64,000 nucleotides of DNA from Plecoglossus altivelis (lineage: Eukaryota; Chordata; Actinopteri; Osmeriformes; Plecoglossidae): assembly GCA_036571765.1 (NCBI GenBank), contig BROE01000017.1, positions 73,778-137,777 of the forward strand. The letters run 5' to 3'. How positions within the stretch are numbered: position 1 is the stretch's first letter; each line of letters begins with the position of its first letter. Positions 1 to 11,789 of the stretch are shown here, one piece after another. A program made the position numbers and the translations under genes. A model generated the notes under the pieces. It saw only the letters and a list, made by a program, of their open reading frames with translations, was not told where the DNA came from and searched no databases.

Positions 1-965
1 GTAAGTCGGACCTGTTCTCGTTGCATGTTGGACTCCGCCAGGCTGCCCTTTGTCACCGGGTCTGTTCATTGTCTTCATGGACAGAATTCCTAGGCACAGC
101 CAGGGGCCGAAGGGTGTCTGGTTCGGGGGGCACAGGATTTCATCTCTGCTATTTGCAGATGATGTTGTCCTGATGGCTCCATCGGACCGGGCCCTACAGC
201 ATGCACTAGAGCGGTTTGGAGCCGAGTGTGAAGCTGCCGGGATGGGGATCAGCACCTCGAAATCTGAAGCCATGGTTCTCGACCCGGAAGAAGGTGGCTG
301 CTCCCTCCGGGTGGGTGGGGAGTCCTTGATTCAAGTGGAGGAGTTCAAGTATCTCGGGGTCTTGTTCCCGAGTGAGGGAAGGACGGAAAGTAAGATTGAC
401 AGGAGGATCGGTGCAGCGGCCGCATTGATGCGCTCTCTGACCGGTCCGTCGTGGATGAAAGAAGAGCTGAGCTGGAAGGCAAAGCTCTCAATTTACCGGT
501 CTATCTACGTTCCTACTCTCACCTATGGTCATGAACTTTAAGTAATGACCGAAAGGACGAGATCGCGATACAAGCGGTCGAAATGAGTTTTCTCCGCAGG
601 GTGGCTGGGCGCTCCCTTCGAGATAAGGTGAGGAGCTCGGTCACACGGGAGGAGCTCGGAGTAGAGCCGCTGCTCCTCCACGTCGAGAGGAGCCAGCTGA
701 GGTGGCTCGGGCATCTGTTTCGGATGCCTCATGGACGCCTCCCTCGGGAGGTGTTCCGGGCATGTCCTACCGGGAGGCGGCCCCGGGGAAGACCCAGGAC
801 ACGCTGGAGGGACTATGTCTCTCGGCTGGCCTGGGAACGCCTCGGGATCCCCCCGGAGGAGCTGGAGGTGGTGTGCGTGGAGAAGGAAGTCTGGGACTCC
901 CTGCTCAGACTGCTGCCCCCGCGACCCGGCCCCGGATAAGCGGAAGAAAATGGATGGATGGATGT
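1..965 (+). mobile_element. Rex3/RTE-type LINE, 3' end (truncated by window edge, broken)
   Basis: C-terminal part of a non-LTR reverse transcriptase. The translation from 50 carries the RT catalytic motif LLFADDVVLM (about residues 33-42), then the STSKSEAMVL and EFKYLGVLF blocks typical of fish Rex3 elements. Reading is interrupted by a stop at 539-541 (where a Trp codon is usual) and by a one-base deletion near 566. It resumes at 583 with FLRRVAGRSLRDKVRSSVTREELGVEPLLLHVERSQLRWLGHL and ends at 939. The 3' end is a short (ATGG)n tail at 949-963, the usual 3' signature of this family. The start lies outside the window. Two other copies occur in the window, at 6481-8035 and 29165-32140 (reverse). 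Family assignment rests on recognised protein blocks and on a segment at about 41-60 that I recall as the classic Rex3 primer site; clade naming (RTE) is from memory. Confidence 0.9.
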
Positions 966-1009
966 TTCTATTCTCACTTGACATGTCAATAAGGTCATAC
1001 AGTAAAGCA

Positions 1010-2071
1010 AATGTTGAATTTTTTGGCCCTCTAAAGAATGCAACGTCTTCCACCCTCTGGGGGAAGAGGAAAGCTCCTATATAATGATCAAGAGCTTGCC
1101 ATTGTAGAAATGGTTGTTGCAAATAATGCAATAAAACTGCATGAAATTCAAACTAGAATTGTGGAGGACCATGAGATATTTGACAATAATGATAGCATCA
1201 GCCTCACAACAATTACGTGGACGTTGTACAAACACAGAGTGCGGATGAAGTAGTTCTACACCGTTCCCCTGAGAGGAACAGTGAGAGAGTCAAGGAGCTA
1301 CGACAACAATATATCCAGGTATATTCAAATTCAATGTCCAATTCTATAAGCGTTGCACTTTGCAGGTAGGTAACCTATACAGTAATAGGTTACAGTATAG
1401 TATGGTCTATAGTAATGACATGATTTACATAAACTTTGTGTCATAGAGTTATGGAATTGGAGGCCAACCAGGCTCCTCATGAATTCATATACATAGATGA
1501 GGCAGGATTCAATCTGGCCAAAAGGCGTCAACGTGGACGAAATGTAATTGGAAAAAGGGTCACAGTTGATGTGCCAGGACAGAGAGGGGCAAACATTACC
1601 ATGTGTGCAGCAATTGCAAATGCAGGATTACTCCTTCACAGATGTCAGGTTGGACCCTATAATACCGAGTGCCTCCTTGCCTTTCTCAGTGATCTCCACC
1701 AGTGCCTGGTTCCAGAGCAGGATCAGGAGGGTGAAAACATGAGGACCTTTGTAATTACCTGGGACAATGTGGCTTTCCATCATTTGCAAGCAATAACAAC
1801 ATGGTTTGAAGTACACCAAAGACTGATATGTGTCTTCCTTCCACCCTATTCACCTTTCCTCAACCCCATAGAGGAGTTCTTTTCTGCATGGAGGTCGAAG
1901 GTTTATGACTATCAGCCACATGACCAGATGTCCCTCCTTGAGGCCATGGTTGCTGGCTGCAGGGACATCACCATTCATGATTGCCAAGGGTGGATCCGAC
2001 ATACCAAGCGGTTTAATCCCAGGTGCATCGCCTTGGATAATATCAGATGTGATGTTGATGAAAACATGTAG
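1010..2071 (+). mobile_element. IS630/Tc1-like DDE transposase relic (two exon-like pieces)
   Basis: A decayed DNA-transposon transposase. The N-terminal piece (1038-1253) has a helix-turn-helix-like region. The C-terminal piece (1436-2071, 211 aa) has all three catalytic acidic residues of the IS630/Tc1 superfamily: D in FIYIDEAGFN, D in FVITWDNVAFHH and E in PYSPFLNPIEEFFSAWR. Between them, codons after 1253 continue as recognisable sequence once a stop (1252-1254) and a one-base deletion are ignored, ending near 1318 at a GT. Coding resumes near 1446 after an AG, so the gap of about 127 bp looks like a small intron. The splice phases I read do not join perfectly, so this is uncertain. I could not define terminal inverted repeats. 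The 5' side abuts the Rex3 tail at 965. The C-terminal frame is intact but the N-terminal half is broken, so it is probably inactive. Confidence 0.8.
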
Positions 2072-4048
2072 CCTAACCCTGAAGATCGCAGAGATTAGAT
2101 ACAGTAATTTTGTGAATTATTTGTATTATTTTGTTCCCTCCTTTTTATCTGGGCTTTTTGCTGTTGTTTTTTTGTTGAGAATGCTCGTATGTGTTTCATG
2201 GTTATTTTGTTCACTGTAAGCCATACTGTAAAACCTTTTCTGTTCTATCATACCGTGTTTCTACTGTACCTTTTGCAGTAAACAGTAAAGGAAAAAAAAG
2301 CTTTTTACTGGAATACTTTTGAATGGGAACATTACTGTACATTTGGACATACAGTACCTAACCAAGAAATTTAGTGTAAAACAGTGGATGTTTTGCATGC
2401 AAATACCTGTAAAACTGAAACCTAAAAGTCTATGCAGTTTTTGTAATGTCAACAATAGCCAGTATTTTGAAACCTGGTGTACTTTGATTGACTGCATGTA
2501 CCTTGTGAGGTGAAAACAAGTGTTATTCTTTGACAGAATAATTTAATTTTGTGTCTGATTTCCAGTGTTTTGGTAAAGTTAGTGTGTGCAGAGAAAGATC
2601 TAGAGAGAAAGTTCTATTTTGAAATGAAGATTTAGTATATACCGGTATTTAACAAAATGTGTTTTTGAGAAAAAAATTATCCAGTTGGCCAATTGTGTTT
2701 TGTAGGTGTGAGTCTGTGTTAAGAGTTTGGAAAAAGTATCTTATGTATGTTTTAGTGCTTGTTAGCGATTGAAAAAAACTGTAATACATCACACAGTTAT
2801 AAAATAGGACTGCCTTTGACTCAGTTAAGTTGTCAAATCATTTTTTTTTTTTTTGCTTGGTGTTCAAATGAACCCTTATGGAGTCAGAGCAAAGCCCCTT
2901 CATTATATTATGTTTTTCCAATTTTCACAAACGCATCTCACATAGTAAGCAAGTCACTTGTCACACATATATCTTAAATTATTAGCTTCTTAACTTCCAT
3001 TGATATCATCAGTTTTGTAAGGAACCAAATAGGTTGCCAGCTGAACAAGGCAAAGTAACTCATTATAACTGATATTGCAAGCTGCTCACACCAGTAGGTG
3101 AATGAGGTATGGCAATCACAAATTAAGTTAAGTACAAAAACATTAGGTGGCTAAGAATAAGTTTTGTGCGTATGCTTAAACTGTGTGTGCATGTGTCCAT
3201 CTGATCAAAAATAAAGTAATAAGGTGGATATATACTTACAACATACATATAAATATAGGCCTACATGTTTACATACTCACACTGAATTCTGGTTATCATT
3301 ACATAGTATTACTAGAACAGAGAGACAGATAATAAAATAAATTAAAATATTTAATGCCTTGAGCATTATACCAATGTTCGATTGGCAGCTTGGTACATAA
3401 TGGGGATGACAAAAATGGACAAAACTAACCTAACTGTTAAAATTCCAATTTCAAAACATTGTAGAAATTCTGGAGAATGTTTGTTCCTTTTGTTTTTTTA
3501 AGATTACATGCGGTTAGGATATGGATCTGTCTCCACTTCTCCTTGAAAGCAGGGAGCACAACCTCTCTGTAGCTCTGTAGTCAGGCTGTGCTCAGAGTCT
3601 GAAAAAAGATAATTTCTCCCTTGGTTTTTGATTGGATACAGACACACTAAACAGACAGCCTGTGCACCCCCTCATGAGATAGGCACACACACAGGTCTTA
3701 CCAGTCTACAGCAGAAGAGGAAGAGGAAGGAAGTTGTCATCTGAGAGGGAGTCAATGTACAGCACACATCCTGCATGTCTGCACGTCTGCCAACCTTGCT
3801 GCCCAGACATGCACACACTACTTACACCCGCTCAGTCTCTACACCTACAGCTGGTTAGAGTCGTGATGCCCCACTGCAATATTAAACAAGTTCAGTCTAC
3901 CCCCAACCCCCCAGCACTTAGGCTAACTGCTGGTAGCACCCTGAAACCCCCCCCTCCTAGTACTGATGAAGGAAGTGAGGAAAGATGGATGCTTGAGAAA
4001 AATAGGGGGGAGGGGAGCTTGCTAATAGATCGAGCACTTGGGGAGACA

Positions 4049-4052
<4 letters not shown>
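2072..4052. other. No gene seen; AT-rich noncoding DNA
   Basis: About 2 kb without a recognisable coding exon. Several CAGTA/TACTGTA-containing stretches between 2220 and 2370 may be the distal noncoding part of the preceding DNA transposon. The remainder is unique-looking and is presumably intronic DNA of rapgef6. Confidence 0.5.
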
Positions 4053-4080
<28 letters not shown>

Positions 4081-4081
4081 T
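4053..4081. repeat. (TG)n microsatellite
   Basis: Uninterrupted TG dinucleotides directly visible. Confidence 0.97.
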
Positions 4082-4122
4082 TCTGTGTGTCTGGCTAATT
4101 ACTGCTGACTCTCAGTCCTCAT

Positions 4123-4442
4123 TCAGAACTTCATCTTCAATTGATCTTACTCCCCTCCTCTCACCCCCTCCTCTTCATCCTTCATCTCTTTTCCTTACGC
4201 CTTCCTTCTCTCTTTTCCTGTATCCCCATCTCCTTACCCCTCCTCTTCTACCCCATCCCATCATCCATTTCTCTCCTCCTCTCTTCTACTCTACCCCGCC
4301 TACCTCTCCTCTACTACTGTCTTCTCTTGTCTTCCCCTTAACACTATCCTCTCTTTTCTCCAACCCCCGCCACTTCTCTTCTTCCTTCCTTCCTTCATTC
4401 CTTTCTTCCCTCTCCTCCTTCTCTTTTCTCCTCCCCCCACCA
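4123..4442. repeat. Polypyrimidine tract (C/T-rich, about 320 bp)
   Basis: The plus strand is almost entirely C and T (CTCC, CTTC and TCTT words). It opens a long reading frame by composition only; the translated Ser/Leu/Pro/Phe-rich peptides are not genes. Confidence 0.9.
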
Positions 4443-4735
4443 GAAGGGAGGTCTCCTTCTCTCATCACTAATGAATGATGACTGCTCAGTATAAAATATA
4501 CATGCAGGTCCCCTTCTGCTGTGTGACTCCATCACATCAATATGGAGGATCTGCTCTTTAATGTCCCACCAACAGACATCCCCATGTACAAACTCACACA
4601 AGAAGGCATGCACACACACAGATCTTTGAGTTGTAATAAGCTTGCTATGGGACTGAGCATTCCCGACCCTCTTGTCTTGAGATATATGCTAAATAGGGTA
4701 AAAGTAGCAGGCAAACCATAGGAGGTATAGGTGAG

Positions 4736-4915
4736 ACAGCTGGGAAAGAAAATGGGGGGTGGGGAGGCAGAGAGGAGACGAGAGACAGAGGGGGTGAGAT
4801 AGAAGCGAAGGAGGGAGAAGAAAAGGGGAGACAGATAGGAGAAATGGAGACAGGGGAGAGATGGGGAGACAGGAGAGAGGGGGGGAGACGGGAGTGAGAG
4901 TTGGGACGGAAAGTA
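4736..4915. repeat. Polypurine tract (G/A-rich)
   Basis: The plus strand is dominated by GGAGA, GGGGAGA and GAGA words. It is the mirror-polarity counterpart of the polypyrimidine tract 300 bp to the left. Confidence 0.9.
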
Positions 4916-5639
4916 GGCGCCAGGATTGGAAACCTGAGAGTCGCCACAGCTACATAAAATGACCATCCAAATAAAGCAAAAGGAACTAAGGAAGTTTATC
5001 CAACAGAGCAAGCTATAGCCATGAATACAGCCCTGTATATGTCACTATTGCTAAACTTTTTGTAACACCCCTCCATATAGGGAACTCGGAATTAGTACAA
5101 ACATTCAAAATTCTACAAAAAACTCACCTTTTACATTGTGCATACAACCAATAATCTGGTCTTGTTTTGTCTTGTGTTATCTGTGTGTCGTTATGTCTCT
5201 TTTTTTGACTTTGTAATGTGTCTTTGAGTTAATTCTGAAAAGCTCTATAGAAATATTTTACAAATACTTGTAAAATACTTGTAAAATGTGTTATTAGGGT
5301 TTGGGTTATTATAACTTTCTGATAGACAAGAGCCGAGAACGCACAAACTAAAATATACAGCCACTCAACCAGCTACTTAATTAGAGTGAACACACCAGTA
5401 CACATGTGTATAGCTATTTTCGTGAGAACTCACAATTCAGTCCCATTAAAAACCTTGTTTTCCCTAAACCTAACTCTAGCTTCAAACCATAAAACATATA
5501 TCTAACTCCTGGACCCAACTCTTAATGTAATTACAACCCCAACATTAATTCCAAATGTAGGAACTCCGTAGATACAGCACGTAAACCTTTTGAAGTGTGT
5601 GGATGTGTGCATACATGAGATGAAAACAGACATCATGGA

Positions 5640-6270
5640 TATGTTGGAGAGAAAGAGGAAAAGAACACTAGTGTGTATTAAATGGAAGTCAGATTTGGAG
5701 ATGGACATGTGAAGGAGAAGAGGAAAAAATGGAGAACAAACAATGGGAAGACAGAAAGGGGATATAGCTAGACAGAGGGAGGACTATATCTGGATGGAAA
5801 TTAGAAAGGATGGAGGAAAAATTAAAGGATGAATGAATAAACAGCAGCAAAAACAGAGAGAGCAGGGAGGGATGGATAAAGTAGGGAGAGGGATGGGGAA
5901 AGCAGGGATAGTGACAGAGTGAAAAAGAGAAAGGATAGGAGAAGTAGCAAGTGATGCTGTGCAGACAGACATGCAGCACTGCCAGCGCAGACTGATGTGC
6001 TTTATAAATATTGATGAAATAATCAAGTGACAGTGACCTGTAGCCAGTGCCTTCCCATCTCCCCTAGTGACTAGTCTTATCTGTCATACACAAATAGCAG
6101 TGAGACATAGACAGAGGAACTAAATTGGGAACAAAAGAGAGACGGAAAGTGAGGGAAGAAGAGAGGCAAGAGAATGACAGAAGCATTGATGATGGGAAGA
6201 GTAAACAGAGAGAAAAAGAGGGAGGGAGAGAGGTACCAAGAGGAGATGGGAGACAAAAATCAGAGCTATA
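5640..6270. repeat. Purine-rich low-complexity region
   Basis: Imperfect A/G-rich sequence in two blocks (5640-5960 and 6110-6270) with AGAGAGAAAG-like words and no coding signal. Minus-strand frames through it are composition artefacts. Confidence 0.75.
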
Positions 6271-6304
6271 AACCGAACAAAAAGTAGAAACTAGAGAAGG
6301 TGCA

Positions 6305-6480
6305 TATAATGGGGAAATTGTGTGGTGCTTGCATCAGTTGCAGATGGGTACATTTAAAAAATGGTACAACTGACAAAAAGGTATGCTTACTATAAGTGAA
6401 GATTGCATAGACTTAAAAGCATATATTTGTATATATAGCATATATATATATTCGCATTTACCATTCAAAATACCAAAAGT
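6305..6480 (+). repeat. Unclassified dispersed repeat, family C (distal part)
   Basis: Matches 35650-35850 by eye (shared words such as TACAACTGA and AGATTTAAAAGCATA in the same order). Ends where the Rex3 copy begins. Confidence 0.6.
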
Positions 6481-8035
6481 GACGTGTACTGGGGGACTGG
6501 GGATATTGAGTCTGAGTGGACTAAGTTCTTGGCCTTCATTGTCTAAGCGGCAGCCAGGAGCTGTGGTCGTAAGGTCTCTAGTGCCAGTCACAGAGGCAAT
6601 CCTCGAACCCGGTGGTGGACACCGGAAGTAAGGGATGCTGTCACATTGAAGGAGTCCTATCAAGCCTGGTTGCTTTCTGAGACTACTGAGAGAGCTGACG
6701 AATATCGGCAGGCCAAAAGTGCCGTGGCTTGGGAGGTCAGGGAGGCCATGCAGTAGGGATATTGGACGACCTTAAGGAAGTTCTGGCAAACCGTTCATGA
6801 AGCACTGCTTCACCAACACCTTTTATGGTGCGGGTGGGGAGCTGCTGACCTCAACTGGGGACATTGTTGGACGGTGGAAGGAATACTTTGAGGATCTCCT
6901 CAGTCCCGCCGTCTGAGGTGGTCGGTGGGCTCCCCAGGGTTAGATGACATATGTACTGAGTATCTTAATTCTCTGGATGTTGTGGGGCTGTATGGGCTGA
7001 CAGGTCACTGCAGCATTGAGTGGCGGCTTGGGACAGTACCTCTGGTCTGGCAAAGCGGGTGGTGGCACCCATACATAAGAAGGGGGACCAGAGGGTGTGT
7101 TTTAACTACAGAAGAATCACACTCCTCAGCCGCTCCGGTCTACGCCAGGGTACTAAAGAGGAGAACCCAACAGATAGTCGAACCTTGGATCCAGTCCACA
7201 TGTGCTTTTTGGATTTGGAGAAGGCATTCGACTGTGCCCCTCGTGGTATCCTGTGGGTTTTTTTCCGGGAGTACAGGGTCCGGGGCCCCTTGCTCAGAGC
7301 CGTCGAGTCCCTGTTTGATCAGAGCTGTGCTTGCATTGCCGGTAGTAAGTCCGACCTGTTCCAGGTGTATGTCGGACCTTGCCTGGGCTGCCCTATGTCA
7401 CACGTTCAGTTCATTGTTTTTATAGACAGAATTTCTAGGCTCCTCCAAATTCAAGGCCATAGTTCTCGACAGGAAAAGGTGGTTTGCCCCCTTTGGCTGG
7501 GTGGAGAGTCCTTGCCTCAAGTGGAGGTGTTCAAGTATTTCGGGGTCTTTCTCACCATTGGGGGAAGGACAAAGCGTGAGTTTGACAGGTGGATCGGTGT
7601 AGCGGCTTAGAGTCTCTGTATCAGACCGTAGTGGTAAAGAAGGATCTGAGCCAAAAGGCAAAACTCTCGATTTACTGGTCAATCTACGTTCCTACTCTCG
7701 CCTATGATCACAAGCTTTGGGTAATAACCGAAAAGACAAGATCGCAGATAGTGGTCGGGCGCTCCCTTAGAGGCGCTCCCTAAGAGGGTAAGGAGCTTGG
7801 TCACGTGGGAGGATCTCGGAGTAGAGCCACTGCTCCTCCACGTTGAGAGGAGCCAGCTCCTTGGGTCTCGAGACCCAAGACACGCTGGAGGGACTATGTC
7901 TCTAGTCTGGCCTGGGAATGCCTCAGGATCCCCCCAGAAGAGCAGGAGGAGGTGTGTGTGGAGAGGGAAGTCCGGGCCTCCCTGCTCAGACCTCGCGACC
8001 CGGCCACGGATAAGCGGAAGACAATGGATGGATGG
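6481..8035 (+). mobile_element. Rex3/RTE-type LINE, decayed and internally deleted
   Basis: Collinear with the copy at 29165-32140 (reverse). It begins in the endonuclease-RT linker: the ACCGGAAGTAAGGGATGCTG segment near 6621 is also found, inverted, near 31000. It continues through an RT fragment (LEKAFD at about 7218, where CFLDLEKAFDCAP is readable) and the EFKYLGV-like block. It ends with the AKLSIYWSIYVPTLAYDHKLW block, the LGVEPLLLHVERSQL block and a short (ATGG)n tail at 8024-8035. The FADD catalytic block and its surroundings are missing: sequence jumps from IDRISRLLQ to the downstream block near 7440. Multiple frameshifts and stops make it non-functional. Confidence 0.88.
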
Positions 8036-8690
8036 ATTTTCTTCCCTTTTACTAGCAGAGTCTTCCTTGCAGTGAGCTACACAGTTTTAAAAATACAGGT
8101 AATGATAACAAATCGTTTACTTGTAATCTAATGTAATAATGAATCCTACAACGAACATTTATTGTGAAGGATCTTTATGATAACGATTGAAAACTGATGC
8201 ATCACACACCGATCTCGAAGCCTTATATGTCACCCGGACAACAGAGGCTAATGCCTAGACTACTGTTTCCTACTGTTTATCATCATATTTCACATTTCAC
8301 ATAATATTTCACAGCTGTGCACACAAAGTAAAATGAACAAATACTTATCACCCTTGACTCTTTGTTTGTGGTGTTTCTACAGCTGTCTTGCCGTTTTAGA
8401 TAGGCAAAACTTTTTGTTAGCCTATTTCCCAGAAGCGAAACTACTGTTCTGCTAATTGATCAGTAGTCATGCATGTTTTTGTAATGTCAGTGACCTTTAG
8501 TGACGTTGGCTAGCAAGTTAGCCTCAGTTAGCTTCATTTTTCACCACAAAATCTTAATTTCAGCCTAAACCATCAAACGGAACATTCCCGCGAATACAAG
8601 CAACGCAATTGGGACATAGATGTTGCCTATGTAGTGCAAATATTCATGAGATACTAAAATAATACCAACAATAGTAAAGATACGATAATA
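8036..8690. repeat. Unclassified dispersed repeat, family C (proximal part, best from 8480)
   Basis: 8495-8650 matches 35440-35600 in order (TTTTCACCACAAAA, then ATACAAGCAA and further words). No open coding frame recognised. 8036-8480 may be part of the same element but I have no second copy to support that. Confidence 0.5.
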
Positions 8691-8800
8691 AGATTAAAAT
8701 AATATTAAATATATATATGCAAGATTACAATTGGTTGTGCTCGCCGGGACCCTAAATATTATGAAAAAATTGGGGTGTTCCCCATGTGTCCAGTGTGTTA

Positions 8801-8822
8801 AGATGTGTGTGTGTGTGTGTGT
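8801..8822. repeat. (TG)n microsatellite
   Basis: Short TG dinucleotide run visible in the sequence. Confidence 0.85.
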
Positions 8823-9124
8823 AAGCTGTCTAGCATCTCAGGAAGTACAGCCATGGCCAGCTCCAACCCACTCAAGGACAATATCACACAAACTGTCCAC
8901 TACCCTTACTCACACACACCTTCCCATGGCCCCTCGTAGCATACAGTACATATACTTCTTGTCCTCTACCTCCAACACAAACAAGCTCTTACAGGTTGAC
9001 CCAGGGATGTAGGCACCCACCACTAAGTTCTGTCCATGTTGTTCCTGGCACCTTTAGGCAACAGGCACATAAACAACCATCCAGTCAGGAAACTGTGAAA
9101 TAACAAACTAGCCAGCCAGTCCTA

Positions 9125-9595
9125 CATCCTGCAGGCTATCAAACTAGCTGTACATCTTAATTTCTTGTCCAATCTTCCCCAGTATTGGCACACATCATCA
9201 TCAGAGCAACCCTCACTCAAATTATCAACAAAAAATATTTTTTTTCAAAACTTCAAAACTTCATTTCTAAGGATGTCCAAACAAATTAAATCCATGTGAC
9301 CACAGGGAGTGGGTGCATGAATAAAACATGTGTTATGGCCAATAACAGTTGATTTGTTTGCTATTATCAAGCGTTTCCTTTGTCTCATGATATTTTGGGA
9401 GATGTCACGTGTGACATCTGATAATGTAGGATACCAGCCGTTTCAATGCGGTCCCCATTTTAAATTCATGAAAAACTAATTTTTTTACTCCTCCTACAAC
9501 AACTGTTGTCCAATCTTCACCACATTTGGCAGCACATATATGCAGACCAAGCTTCACAAAACCCATCACAAGGTTTTATGATTTTCAAAAATGTA
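9125..9595 (+). repeat. Unclassified dispersed repeat, family A
   Basis: Shares long ordered blocks with 48880-49640 on the same strand and with 28085-29160 on the other strand: GTCCAATCTTC, CATCATCAGAG, AACCCTCACTCAAATT, the GTGACAT block and CTACTCCTCCTACAA. No protein is recognised and the family is not named. The L2-type LINE begins right after it. Confidence 0.7.
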
Positions 9596-11278
9596 TCCAA
9601 GCCTCTCCATGGTACAATGAAGAGCTGTGCTCACATAAACAAATTGTTAGACAATTGAAGAGACCGTTCCGCCGCTTCCACACGGAAGACTCCTTAAGTG
9701 CATGGAAAACCTGCCTTCTGTCCTATAAGCAAGCTCTGCGTAAGGCCCAAACCAGATATTATTCTCAATTACACGTACTTAGTGCCTGCGTGAAGAATAT
9801 AAAAATCTGGATGACACTTAACTATCTACTTCTTAATCCGGAAAAAACCGAGGTCATTGTACTAGGCCCGAAATGTCTGCGAGACTCTTCATCCGACCAG
9901 ATGGTGTCACTGGACACTATCAGTGTAGCCTCCAGTTCGACTGTAAGAAACCTTGGCGTCCTATTAGACCAAAAACTATCCTTTACAGCACATATGAACC
10001 AAGCCTGCAAAACTGCCTACTTTCATCCGCGTAATATAGCTAAAATGAGAAAGATCTTGACTAGAAGTGATGCTGAAAAACTCATCCATGCATTCGTTAC
10101 ATCTAGACTAGACTACTGTAACGCCCTGCTCGCAGCGTGTACTAAAAGCTTGATAAAGAGCTTTCAGTTGGTTCAAAACGCAGCAGCATGACTACTAACA
10201 GGAACCAAAAGAAGAGACCACATCACACCGGTGTTAGTCTCTTCACTGGCTCCCTGTTGAATTTAGAATCAAATTTAAAATCCTAATCCTCACATATAAG
10301 TCCATAAATGACATGGCCCCTCACTACTTCAAAGATGTTGTAGTACCATATCATCCAGCCAGAGCACTTCGCTCTGAAAGCGCTGGACTATTGGTGGTCC
10401 CTCGAGTCTCCAAAAGCACAGTAGGAGGTCGAGCATTTAGCTACCAAGCTCCTGTATTATGGAATCAGCTCCCTGTTCATGTTAAAGAGGCCGACACAGT
10501 CTCTTTATTTAAGACCAGGCTTAAAACATTTCTCTTTGAAATAGCTTATGGGCAGGCTGTTTAGGAATAGACATAAAAATATATAGTATTCGGCCATACT
10601 ACCCTAGGAGCAACTATGCTAGGGGAAGTATGGCAGCTTGAGTGCTACCCTATGGTTCTTCCCACTTTCACCTTCGACATTAGTTAATATCGTAGTTCAC
10701 TATAGTCTGTTCATCGCTATTCACAAGTTTCGATCCCCCCGAGGTGAGCTCTGTCCTGGATGCTGCCCTGGCGATGACTTCACCCCAGATGCCTCGCCCC
10801 GCCTCACGACCTGATCTGTGGACCCAGGTGCTCCTCAACTGTCGGAGGTGCTTCCTACAACAGACGAACTGCTTTCCTCAGACCCACTTCGCTGAATAGC
10901 CAAACTCTCCTCGCACTAGATGATCTAGATGAACCCCTCCTTCCTCCTGAGGGGTTCTTTCTTTACAGTCCATCTGCAAATGGATGCACGCCAGTCCTGG
11001 ACCATCTACAGCCTGTCCGTCCGTGGGACTGGATCTCTCCTTCACTGTGGTTCTCCCCGAGGTTTCAACTTTTTCCCACAGGGTTTTTTGTAATTTTTCC
11101 TTCCCGAGAAGGAGGGTCTAAGGACAGGGGATGTTCTGGGACAGTCATCCATTTGCTAAAATCATATGGACATTTTATAACTTGATTTTCTGTTTATTGA
11201 CCAACGATGGAATCTTTGTCGCCCTTCGAGGCAACTGTTGATTTTGGGCGTTACAAAAATAAATTGAATTGAAATCAA
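9596..11278 (+). mobile_element. L2-type (Jockey-superfamily) LINE, RT core deleted
   Basis: The frame at 9526-10191 reads SPWYNEELCSHKQIVRQLKRPFRR, a region upstream of the RT domain. It then passes abruptly into WMTLNYLLLNPEKTEVIVLGP, NLGVLLDQKLSF and HAFVTSRLDYCNALL, which lie downstream of the catalytic core, so roughly the whole palm region is missing at about 9775. A second frame (10313-10564) gives VPYHPARALRSESAGLLVVPRVSK and ends KTRLKTFLFEIAYGQAV. The 3' UTR 10565-11278 ends in short TTGAA/AATTGAA repeats. The same 3' UTR recurs at 51590-52310. Non-autonomous and inactive. Confidence 0.88.
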
Positions 11279-11789
11279 CCGGGATATTTGGGGAGATTAA
11301 AGATAAGAAATGAATCATTGAAGTTAAGAAGACGCCTAGGCTTACATGGAGTTGTAAAACCCACATCAAGTATTAGGCACGTAAATAAAAAGCCAAATGT
11401 TGCCACGTTATTTTGGGATGGTGTTGCAATGGAAGTTGCCTAAATATGTACTAGCTGTCATGTTTATGTACTATATCAGCTTTACATGAGAAAAAGGAAA
11501 GCTGTGAGGAGGTGAAAGGTTTAATGACCGGTGAGAAAAAATGCCTTATGTTCTAAACAGCCTTGTACCATTCCTTCTGTGAAGCACCACAATTGGCTAC
11601 AAATCAGGGTTTCACACAACATTTGTGTAAAAACACAATATTTTACTCAACCACTCAACCGTGTTGGCTAAGCTAGCGAGAACAAAGTCATGTAATGTAA
11701 AGAAATTGAACTTGAAAAAAAAAAACTAAAAAAACACCAGGGACACTGACAGCTTTGGCGACCCTGAATTATTATTTTATTGTAATCTT

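Noticed and set aside
538..1131. 197-aa minus-strand open frame over the Rex3 copy
   Set aside because: Antisense of recognisable Rex3 reverse transcriptase sequence.
4038..4478. 146-aa plus-strand open frame, Leu/Ser/Pro-rich
   Set aside because: It follows directly from the TG microsatellite and the polypyrimidine tract; no domain, splice or codon evidence.
4532..5011. 159-aa minus-strand open frame
   Set aside because: Produced by the polypurine tract on the opposite strand; low-complexity translation.
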